Under the pieces are notes generated by a model. It was not told the origin of the DNA. It saw nothing but the letters and a program-made list of their open reading frames with translations, and made no database searches. A program made the translations under genes and the position numbers. From an uncultured cyanobacterium (lineage in GTDB: Bacteria; Cyanobacteriota; Cyanobacteriia; Cyanobacteriales; Geitlerinemataceae): 12,544 nucleotides of DNA. The stretch's first letter is position 1; every line of letters starts with the position of its first letter. Where the stretch lies: positions 1 through 12,544 of the forward strand of contig CAKZKB010000737.1 in NCBI GenBank assembly GCA_937121005.1, read 5' to 3'. Below are positions 7,517-12,544 of the stretch, piece by piece.

Positions 7517-7534
7517 AACAATTTAGCCGTTGTT
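7517..7534. promoter_or_regulatory. SufR operator 2 (CAAT-N6-GTTG, one mismatch)
   Basis: AACAAT (7517-7522), six bases, GTTGTT (7529-7534) pairs at 5 of 6 positions, and its right arm is identical to that of operator 1. It begins exactly 40 bases after operator 1, about four helical turns, so two SufR dimers would face the same side. It covers the predicted transcription start of sufR and probably that of ftrC, which fits autoregulation. Confidence 0.72.
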
Positions 7535-7541
7535 TTACTCC

Positions 7542-7569
7542 ATTATAGACCTAACCCGCCAATCGACAA
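7542..7569 (-). promoter_or_regulatory. Candidate sufR promoter: TTGTCG-N16-TATAAT
   Basis: On the minus strand TTGTCG (7569-7564, 4 of 6) and a perfect TATAAT (7547-7542) are 16 bases apart. Transcription would begin near 7535, at the edge of operator 2, and give sufR a leader of about 115 bases that contains both operators. Confidence 0.5.
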
Positions 7570-7570
7570 T

Positions 7571-7936
7571 ATGAGTTCTACCAACGAAACCCAGCAAGCC
7601 AGCGCTAAGAACCTAGAACTGATGCGGAAGTTTTCCGAGACCTACGCCAAGCGTACCGGGACGTACTTTTGCGCCGACCCCAGCATCACCGCCGTCGTCA
7701 TTGAAGGGTTAGCCAAGCACAAAGATGACTACGGGGCCCCCCTGTGTCCCTGTCGCCACTACGACGATAAAGAAGCTGAGGTCAAAGCCTCTTATTGGAA
7801 CTGCCCCTGCGTACCCATGCAAGAACGCAAAGAATGTCATTGTATGTTGTTTTTAACCGAAGATAACGACTTCGCTGGCGACAAGCAAGACATTAGCATG
7901 GACGAAATTCGCTCCACTACGAACCAATACGTTTAA
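7571..7936 (+). CDS. ftrC: Ferredoxin-thioredoxin reductase, catalytic (beta) chain, 121 aa
   Basis: The enzyme takes electrons one at a time from photosystem-reduced ferredoxin and reduces the disulfide of thioredoxin, using a [4Fe-4S] cluster beside a redox-active disulfide. The signature C-P-C-x16-C-P-C-x8-C-H-C is complete: Cys59, Cys61, Cys78, Cys80, Cys89, His90 and Cys91. By correspondence with the Synechocystis enzyme, Cys59, 78, 80 and 89 hold the cluster and Cys61-Cys91 form the active disulfide. Cys34 is additional. The length is normal and the N terminus (MSSTNETQQASAKNLELMRK) is unremarkable. The variable chain, FtrV, is not in this window. The gene is first after the SufR operators and 255 bases upstream of sufB on the same strand, with a MITE-like insertion between them. 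Confidence 0.96.
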   Translation: MSSTNETQQASAKNLELMRKFSETYAKRTGTYFCADPSITAVVIEGLAKHKDDYGAPLCPCRHYDDKEAEVKASYWNCPCVPMQERKECHCMLFLTEDNDFAGDKQDISMDEIRSTTNQYV

Positions 7937-8016
7937 TTACGTGAGAAGTCGCTCGATGAGGTTGCGAATACAAACCTCTTCTGTAAGGATTCAGGTATGT
8001 TAGGCTAAACGGTTGT

Positions 8017-8031
8017 AGAAACCCGGTTTCT
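8017..8031. repeat. Palindrome AGAAACC-C-GGTTTCT inside the MITE (copy 1)
   Basis: Perfect 7-base arms flank one central base. Copy 2 at 8069-8083 is its exact reverse complement, so each can form a small hairpin or the two can pair over a 37-base loop. I recall this motif as a common dispersed repeat in cyanobacterial genomes. Confidence 0.85.
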
Positions 8032-8068
8032 TGTCCATAGCCAGACTAAATTCGAGTTTTATCCTTTG

Positions 8069-8083
8069 AGAAACCGGGTTTCT
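8069..8083. repeat. Palindrome AGAAACC-G-GGTTTCT inside the MITE (copy 2, inverted)
   Basis: This is the exact reverse complement of copy 1 at 8017-8031, symmetric about the element's interior. It helps the whole element fold into a long imperfect hairpin. Confidence 0.85.
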
Positions 8084-8191
8084 GGCGAGCACCTGAATGC
8101 TTACCCTCTTCTTTAATTTTGAATTAGAGCGTAGCGACTGACGCGATCGCTGCCCACTTTCCTACCTAGAACGAACGCCCCTAGAACGCCC

Positions 8192-9628
8192 ATGACTGCT
8201 TCTGTAAAAACACTCGTCAACCAACCCTATAAATACGGTTTCGTTACCGATATCGAAGCCGACAGCATTGCTCGCGGTTTGAGCGAAGATGTGGTTCGCC
8301 TCATTTCTGCCAAGAAAAACGAACCCCAATTTATGCTCGACTTTCGCTTGCGAGCCTATCGCCAGTGGTTGAACATGACCGAACCCACTTGGCCCCATGT
8401 CCACTATCCGCGCATCGACTATCAAGATATCGTTTACTATTCGGCCCCCAAACTCGAACAGAAAAAACAGAGTTTGGATGAAGTCGATCCTAAATTGCTC
8501 GACACCTTCGAGAAACTCGGTATCCCCCTCTCCGAGCAAAAACGACTGGCAAATGTCGCCGTCGATGCCATCTTTGATAGCGTCTCCGTCGCCACCACAT
8601 TTAAAGAAAAACTAGCCGCCGAAGGGGTTGTTTTCTGCTCCATTTCTGAAGCCATTCGCGAACATCCCGAATTGGTGCAAAAATATTTAGGTAGCGTCGT
8701 CCCCACTGGCGATAACTACTTCGCTGCACTGAACTCGGCCGTCTTTAGCGATGGGTCTTTTGTTTACATCCCCAAAGGTGTAAAATGCCCGATGGATCTG
8801 TCTACCTATTTTCGCATTAACAACGGCGAGTCGGGACAGTTCGAGCGCACTCTAATTGTTGCCGAAGAAAGCAGTTCTGTCACCTACTTAGAAGGTTGCA
8901 CGGCTCCCATGTTCGACACCAACCAACTCCACGCCGCTGTTGTGGAATTGGTGGCCTTGGATAATGCCGAGATCAAATACTCGACAGTGCAAAACTGGTT
9001 TGCTGGCGACGAAAACGGTAAAGGCGGCATTTACAACTTCGTCACCAAGCGGGGACTCTGTAAGGGGGTCAACTCCAAAATCTCTTGGACGCAGGTCGAA
9101 ACTGGATCGGCCATTACCTGGAAGTATCCCAGTTGCGTTTTAGTGGGGGATAATTCCGTTGGCGAATTTTATTCCGTTGCCCTTACCAACAACCTGCAAC
9201 AAGCCGATACGGGTACCAAAATGGTGCATATTGGTAAGAATACCAAAAGCACGATTATTTCCAAAGGGATTTCCTCGGGGCGATCGAGTAACAGCTATCG
9301 CGGCTTAGTAAAAATGGGCCCGAAAGCCGCAGGCGCACGCAACTATTCTCAGTGCGACTCGATGCTGATCGGCGACAGTTCCCAAGCCAACACCTTCCCC
9401 TATATTGACGTACAAAACAGTACGGCAAAAGTGGAACACGAAGCCTCGACTTCTAAAATTGGCGAAGATCAATTGTTCTACTTCAGCCAACGGGGAATTT
9501 CTGAAGAAGATGCAGTGTCCATGATTATTAGTGGGTTCTGTAAAGATGTCTTCAACGAACTCCCCATGGAATTTGCAGTGGAAGCCGATCGCCTTCTCAG
9601 CCTCAAACTAGAAGGTTCGGTTGGGTAG
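8192..9628 (+). CDS. sufB: SufB, Fe-S cluster assembly scaffold subunit, 478 aa
   Basis: SufB forms the SufBC2D complex in the cytoplasm, accepts sulfur originating from SufS and builds the cluster at the SufB-SufD interface. Length and sequence are those of a standard SufB over the whole chain. The catalytic region is intact: Cys388 in YSQCDSMLIGD corresponds to E. coli Cys405, and His416-Glu417 in KVEHEAST corresponds to His433-Glu434. The invariant ending NELPMEFAVEADRLLSLKLE is present. The ATG at 8192 begins a typical N terminus (MTASVKTLVNQPYKYGFVTD). There is no obvious Shine-Dalgarno and no SufR-type inverted repeat directly upstream. The gene may therefore depend on transcription from the ftrC side, or on a promoter in 8113-8191 that I cannot identify. 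It is followed 135 bases later by sufC. Confidence 0.97.
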   Translation: MTASVKTLVNQPYKYGFVTDIEADSIARGLSEDVVRLISAKKNEPQFMLDFRLRAYRQWLNMTEPTWPHVHYPRIDYQDIVYYSAPKLEQKKQSLDEVDPKLLDTFEKLGIPLSEQKRLANVAVDAIFDSVSVATTFKEKLAAEGVVFCSISEAIREHPELVQKYLGSVVPTGDNYFAALNSAVFSDGSFVYIPKGVKCPMDLSTYFRINNGESGQFERTLIVAEESSSVTYLEGCTAPMFDTNQLHAAVVELVALDNAEIKYSTVQNWFAGDENGKGGIYNFVTKRGLCKGVNSKISWTQVETGSAITWKYPSCVLVGDNSVGEFYSVALTNNLQQADTGTKMVHIGKNTKSTIISKGISSGRSSNSYRGLVKMGPKAAGARNYSQCDSMLIGDSSQANTFPYIDVQNSTAKVEHEASTSKIGEDQLFYFSQRGISEEDAVSMIISGFCKDVFNELPMEFAVEADRLLSLKLEGSVG

Positions 9629-9638
9629 TTATTTCCTA

Positions 9639-9661
9639 GTAGCGTCCCTTTTGGACGCTAC
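9639..9661. repeat. Hairpin GTAGCGTCC-CTTTT-GGACGCTAC after sufB
   Basis: A perfect 9-bp stem with a 5-base loop begins 10 bases after the sufB stop. No U-tract follows, so it is not a textbook intrinsic terminator. It could protect the 3' end of a processed sufB message or reduce read-through. Confidence 0.75.
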
Positions 9662-9671
9662 CCCATTGTAG

Positions 9672-9690
9672 GGGCAAACGGCGTTTGCCC
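9672..9690. repeat. Hairpin GGGCAAACG-G-CGTTTGCCC (dispersed-palindrome type)
   Basis: Perfect 9-base arms flank one central base, 10 bases after the previous hairpin. The context GTAGGGGC...GCCC resembles palindromic repeats common in cyanobacterial spacers (recalled, not checked). Confidence 0.75.
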
Positions 9691-9702
9691 TCTGCAAATA
9701 AG

Positions 9703-9726
9703 GTTCCTCGACTTGTGCTGAGGAAC
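9703..9726. repeat. Hairpin GTTCCTC-N10-GAGGAAC upstream of sufC
   Basis: A 7-bp perfect stem with a 10-base loop. The same arms recur in the sufD-sufS gap at 11889-11912, so this is a repeat family with at least two copies in this operon. Confidence 0.7.
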
Positions 9727-9763
9727 GAGATTCTAACGAGATCTAAACCTGGACAACACAGTA

Positions 9764-10537
9764 ATGAGCGACGTTATTTTATCAGTGCGGAATTTAACCG
9801 CCAACGTGGACGGAACGCAAATCCTCAAAGGCTTCAATTTAGAGATTAAAGCTGGAGAAATTCATGCGATTATGGGGCCAAACGGCTCCGGGAAAAGCAC
9901 CTTTTCCAAAGTGCTCGCCGGACATCCCGACTACGAGGTGACGGGTGGCGAAGCGACGTTTATGGGGCAAAACCTACTGGAAATGGAAACGGACGATCGC
10001 GCTTTGGCGGGGTTGTTTCTCGCATTTCAGTATCCAGTCGAAATTCCCGGCGTGACGAATTTAGACTTTTTGAAAGTGGCGTACAACGCACACCGCAAGC
10101 GAAAAGGGTTAGAAGAACTCGATGCCTTTGACTTTGAAGATCTCATCGGCGACAAGCTAGAAGTCGTGAAAATGGACGCAAAGTTTTTGAATCGTAGCGT
10201 CAACGAAGGCTTTTCGGGTGGGGAGAAAAAGCGCAACGAAATTTTACAAATGGCCTTACTCGAACCGAAGCTGGCAATTCTCGACGAAACGGATTCCGGT
10301 TTGGACATTGACGCGCTCAAAATTGTCGCCAATGGGGTCAACCAATTGGCAAAACCCGATAACGCTACGTTGATGATTACCCACTACCAACGATTGTTAA
10401 ATTACGTGGTTCCCGATGTGGTTCACGTCATGTACGATGGCCGAATTATCACCAGTGGCGATAAAGATCTGGCTCTAGATTTGGAAAATCGGGGCTATGA
10501 CGGTGTTATCGAACAATACGCAGCAGTGGGGGTATAA
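9764..10537 (+). CDS. sufC: SufC, ABC-type ATPase of the SufBCD complex, 257 aa
   Basis: SufC is a soluble ABC ATPase whose ATP-driven dimerisation reshapes SufB-SufD during cluster assembly; it has no membrane partner. Visible motifs are Walker A GPNGSGKST (38-46), the Q-loop at Gln89 (AFQYP), the SufC-type signature FSGGEKKRNE (150-159), Walker B LAILDETDSGLD (170-181) and the switch His207 (ITHYQR). DETDSGLD, in place of DEPTSGLD, is characteristic of SufC. Length is normal. The stop TAA overlaps the ATG of sufD by one base, implying coupled translation. Confidence 0.97.
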   Translation: MSDVILSVRNLTANVDGTQILKGFNLEIKAGEIHAIMGPNGSGKSTFSKVLAGHPDYEVTGGEATFMGQNLLEMETDDRALAGLFLAFQYPVEIPGVTNLDFLKVAYNAHRKRKGLEELDAFDFEDLIGDKLEVVKMDAKFLNRSVNEGFSGGEKKRNEILQMALLEPKLAILDETDSGLDIDALKIVANGVNQLAKPDNATLMITHYQRLLNYVVPDVVHVMYDGRIITSGDKDLALDLENRGYDGVIEQYAAVGV

Positions 10538-11871
10538 TGAGCACGCAAGTTGTAACTAAACCGCAGGTTTCTTATTTGACTCAATTGCTCGATCGCGTTC
10601 GGGAAAGTCAGCCGACGATCGACCGTCCTTGGTTGGCGCAATTGCGCGATCGCGCCGAAGCCTGGACGCGAGAACTAGCCATTCCGACGACGCGAGATGA
10701 AGACTGGCGGTTTACCGATTTATCGCCATTGTTGGAGTTGGATTTTAAAACCGCAGAGGCGATCGAACTGCCAGAAAATATGGCTTCGGAACTGACACTA
10801 CCGGAAACGAAAGACACCCGGTTAGTGTTCGTTAACGGGGTCTTTTCTAAGGCGCGATCGTCGGTTAAAGGGTTGCCAGAAGGCGCGATCGTCGGCAATT
10901 TAGGAGACCCTCGGCTTGAAGATCTTAAAAGCTATCTCGGACAGCAACCGGGCAGCCAAGAAGTCTTTACGGCCCTGAATACAGCCAGTTTAACAGATGC
11001 GGCGATCGTCTGGATTCCGAAAGGAAAAATTGTCGAAACGCCGATCCAGTTGTTGTTTGTTTCGGCTCCACAAGAAACGCCAACCATTTCTCAATCGCGA
11101 TGCTTAGTTGTCGCCGAAGCCAACAGCAGTGTAACATTCGTACAGCAGTTTGTTTCCACGACGATCGGCTGTCCCGATGCTGGAAATCGTCCCTATTTAA
11201 CCAACGCCGTCACCGAAATTTTTGTTGGCGACAATGCTGAGGTCAACCACACCTATTTACAGCGAGAAGGTGGCGCAGCCTTTCACATTGCCAAGACTGC
11301 GGTTTCTCAAGCCAAAGACAGCCGTTACACTTGCAACGCGATCGGTTTGGGGGCTAAACTGTCTCGCCACAATTTAGAAGTGTTCCAAACCGGAACAGGA
11401 ACGCAAACCACCCTCGACGGTTTGGCGATGCTTTCGGGAGAACAAACAGCCGATACTCATAGCGCGATCGTCCTCGATCGTCCGCACGGCAGCGCCGATC
11501 AACTGCATAAGTGCATTATCGACGGCAAAGCGCACGCAGTTTTTAACGGTCGCATTTTCGTTTCCAAAGCGGCGCAAATGACCAATGCCAACCAACTCAA
11601 CCAAAACCTTTTACTGTCGCCGAAAGGACGAGTTAATACCAAGCCGCAACTGGAAATTATCGCCGATAACGTCAAATGTTCGCACGGGGCAACTGTCAGC
11701 CAATTAGAAGCGGACGAGGTGTTTTACTTGCAAAGTCGCGGGTTAGATAAAACCCAAAGCGAGAACTTGCTTGTCGATGCTTTTGCCTTCGACATTTTGC
11801 AACGGTTGCCGATCGCTTCTTTGCGGAAAATGCTGTCGCAGTGCGTTTCTTGTCGCACTTATACGGCTTAA
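10537..11871 (+). CDS. sufD: SufD, Fe-S cluster assembly subunit, 444 aa
   Basis: SufD is the SufB paralogue that pairs with SufB and SufC in the scaffold complex. The divergent N-terminal third includes TTRDEDWRFTDLSPLL (51-66), a SufD hallmark. The C-terminal beta-helix ends in the conserved KCSHGATVSQLEADEVFYLQ block, where His383 corresponds to E. coli His360 at the SufB-SufD interface. Translation starts at 10537 inside the sufC stop, with GGGGG at 10528-10532 as ribosome binding site. The extreme C terminus, LSQCVSCRTYTA, carries a CxxC (Cys436, Cys439) that I do not recall as a feature of SufD and that may be lineage-specific. A 246-base gap with hairpins and a tandem repeat follows before sufS. 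Confidence 0.96.
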   Translation: MSTQVVTKPQVSYLTQLLDRVRESQPTIDRPWLAQLRDRAEAWTRELAIPTTRDEDWRFTDLSPLLELDFKTAEAIELPENMASELTLPETKDTRLVFVNGVFSKARSSVKGLPEGAIVGNLGDPRLEDLKSYLGQQPGSQEVFTALNTASLTDAAIVWIPKGKIVETPIQLLFVSAPQETPTISQSRCLVVAEANSSVTFVQQFVSTTIGCPDAGNRPYLTNAVTEIFVGDNAEVNHTYLQREGGAAFHIAKTAVSQAKDSRYTCNAIGLGAKLSRHNLEVFQTGTGTQTTLDGLAMLSGEQTADTHSAIVLDRPHGSADQLHKCIIDGKAHAVFNGRIFVSKAAQMTNANQLNQNLLLSPKGRVNTKPQLEIIADNVKCSHGATVSQLEADEVFYLQSRGLDKTQSENLLVDAFAFDILQRLPIASLRKMLSQCVSCRTYTA

Positions 11872-11887
11872 ATTGCTGCCAATCCCT

Positions 11888-11913
11888 CGTTCCTCTGGCT
11901 CTGCCGAGGAACG
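11888..11913. repeat. Hairpin CGTTCCTC...GAGGAACG after sufD
   Basis: An 8-bp stem (11888-11895 with 11906-11913), a bulged T, and an inner GGC-TCT-GCC stem-loop make a strong structure 16 bases after the sufD stop. No U-run follows. The arms match the hairpin upstream of sufC. Confidence 0.75.
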
Positions 11914-11920
11914 AACTAAT

Positions 11921-11935
11921 CGAGGCTCTGCCTCG
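11921..11935. repeat. Hairpin CGAGGC-TCT-GCCTCG after sufD
   Basis: A 6-bp stem with the same TCT loop as the preceding hairpin, both sharing GGCTCTGCC. The pair may act as a weak terminator or processing signal between sufD and sufS, or may simply be repeat sequence. Confidence 0.65.
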
Positions 11936-11945
11936 TGTACTCTGG

Positions 11946-12079
11946 AAGGGAATAGATGAGGCATTCGCTAACACGATCGCTCGGTTATAGTCTCCATTCT
12001 CTGATGCGAATTAAGGGAATGGGCGAGGCATTCTCCAACGCGATCGCTCGGTTATAGTCTCCATTCTCTGATGCGAATG
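11946..12079. repeat. 67-bp tandem duplication, two copies, upstream of sufS
   Basis: Copy 1 is 11946-12012 and copy 2 is 12013-12079, identical at 60 of 67 positions, with a perfect 38-base shared run (11974-12011 and 12041-12078). The differences cluster in the first half of the unit. Outer inverted arms AGGCATTCGC (11959-11968) and GCGAATGCCT (12073-12082) bracket nearly the whole array. Copy 2 contains a HIP1 octamer that is broken by one base in copy 1. Confidence 0.9.
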
Positions 12080-12101
12080 CCTAGCCCCTACAGGATTTTG
12101 A

Positions 12102-12110
12102 TGCTACAAT
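12102..12110 (+). promoter_or_regulatory. Candidate extended -10 (TGCTACAAT) for sufS
   Basis: TG-N-TACAAT ends seven bases before the sufS ATG, which would place transcription initiation at about the A of the start codon and give a leaderless or near-leaderless message. No -35 is visible at normal spacing, so confidence is low. Confidence 0.35.
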
Positions 12111-12117
12111 TGTTGCC

Positions 12118-12544
12118 ATGACTCTTTTAAAAGAACGAACTCTTGCCGATCGCGTCCGCGCTGACTTCCCCATTTTGAACCAAGAAGTCAACGACAAACC
12201 GTTGGTTTATCTCGACAACGCCGCCACGTCACAAAAGCCGATCGCGGTGTTAAATGCCTTGCGCGACTACTACGAACGAGATAATTCTAACGTTCATCGC
12301 GGCGTACATACATTAAGCGCTCGCGCCACCGATGCTTACGAAGCTGCCAGAGATAAAGTGGCGGCATTTGTCAACGCTTCATCGCGCACGGAAATCGTCT
12401 TTACTCGCAACGCTAGCGAGGCGATTAACTTGGTGGCGTATGCGTGGGGAACGGCAAATTTAAAACCGGGAGATGAGATAATTCTCTCGGTGATGGAACA
12501 CCACAGCAATTTGATTCCTTGGCAAATTTTAGCGCAGCGCACGG
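12118..12544 (+). CDS. sufS: SufS, group II cysteine desulfurase, N-terminal part (runs off the right edge)
   Basis: SufS is a PLP enzyme that removes sulfur from cysteine as an enzyme-bound persulfide for the SufBCD scaffold. The 142 codons visible start MTLLKERTLADRVRADFPIL and contain YLDNAATSQKP (31-41), NVHRGVHTLS (58-67), RNASEAINLVA (97-107) and SVMEHHSNLIPWQ (124-136), all class V aminotransferase blocks typical of SufS. The PLP lysine and the catalytic cysteine lie beyond the window. A stop at 12082-12084 in the same frame, with no intervening start codon, makes the ATG at 12118 the only plausible start. No Shine-Dalgarno is visible. The 246-base gap from sufD and the box at 12102-12110 suggest that it may have some independent transcription. 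Confidence 0.96.
   Translation, partial: MTLLKERTLADRVRADFPILNQEVNDKPLVYLDNAATSQKPIAVLNALRDYYERDNSNVHRGVHTLSARATDAYEAARDKVAAFVNASSRTEIVFTRNASEAINLVAYAWGTANLKPGDEIILSVMEHHSNLIPWQILAQRT

Larger units (their letters stand above)
7983..8104. mobile_element. MITE-like element, 122 bp, 14-bp terminal inverted repeats, 8-bp target duplication
   Basis: The left end GTAAGGATTCAGGT (7983-7996) and the right end ACCTGAATGCTTAC (8091-8104) are inverted repeats with one mismatch. The element is flanked immediately and exactly by the direct repeat CCTCTTCT (7975-7982 and 8105-8112), the footprint of a transposition event. It has no coding capacity, so it would have moved with a transposase supplied elsewhere. 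An end starting GTAAG together with an 8-bp duplication recalls the IS66 family, which is an inference from memory. Inside are two 15-base palindromes that are reverse complements of each other. Confidence 0.85.

Noticed and set aside
8192..8706. Minus-strand open frames opposite the start of sufB
   Set aside because: SufB is unambiguous across the whole region, and the antisense frames resemble nothing I recognise.
9639..9661. Intrinsic terminator after sufB
   Set aside because: The stem is good, but it is followed by CCCATTG and not by a U-tract, so I record it as a hairpin repeat.
11946..12079. CRISPR-like array
   Set aside because: There are only two copies, directly abutting with no spacers, and no cas genes are in view; it is a tandem duplication.

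Overview
The window is cyanobacterial chromosome. The evidence is about 20 copies of the HIP1 octamer GCGATCGC in 12.5 kb (chance expectation is below one), a ferredoxin-thioredoxin reductase catalytic subunit, a cyanobacterial-type SufR repressor and the sufBCDS order. Heptanucleotide tandem repeats and several families of small palindromic repeats in the gaps also fit a filamentous or otherwise repeat-rich cyanobacterium. The genus cannot be fixed from the sequence alone.

Left part (1-3155). The 5' end of a Ppx/GppA phosphatase gene runs off the left edge on the minus strand. A 411-base divergent gap follows. Then come two plus-strand genes: an unrecognised 471-residue protein with an N-terminal globular domain, a long acidic/proline-rich linker and a small C-terminal domain, and a 311-residue pentapeptide-repeat protein with about 56 pentapeptides.

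Middle part (3236-6586), minus strand. A 695-residue CPA2-type cation/proton antiporter with two fused universal-stress-protein domains is followed 101 bases downstream by an exported 22-residue leucine-rich-repeat protein. The antiporter has a near-consensus sigma-70 type promoter (TTGAAA-N17-TATAAT), with a dyad lying over its -35 and spacer.

Right part (6746-12544), the iron-sulfur region. sufR (minus) is divergent from ftrC-sufB-sufC-sufD-sufS (plus). The 150-base divergent region holds two near-identical inverted repeats of the SufR type, exactly 40 bases apart. SufR senses Fe-S status, SufBCD is the scaffold/ATPase complex that builds clusters, SufS is the cysteine desulfurase that supplies sulfur, and FtrC is a [4Fe-4S] enzyme that passes photosynthetic electrons to thioredoxin. 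ftrC sits first after the operators, so it is probably controlled with the assembly machinery.

The coding content is mostly well-known families, and I found no clear new multi-gene system. The less ordinary material is in the gaps. There is a 122-bp MITE-like element with 14-bp terminal inverted repeats and an exact 8-bp target duplication between ftrC and sufB. Three consecutive hairpins lie between sufB and sufC. Two hairpins and a 67-bp tandem duplication lie between sufD and sufS. A heptamer repeat array supplies the last codons of sufR.
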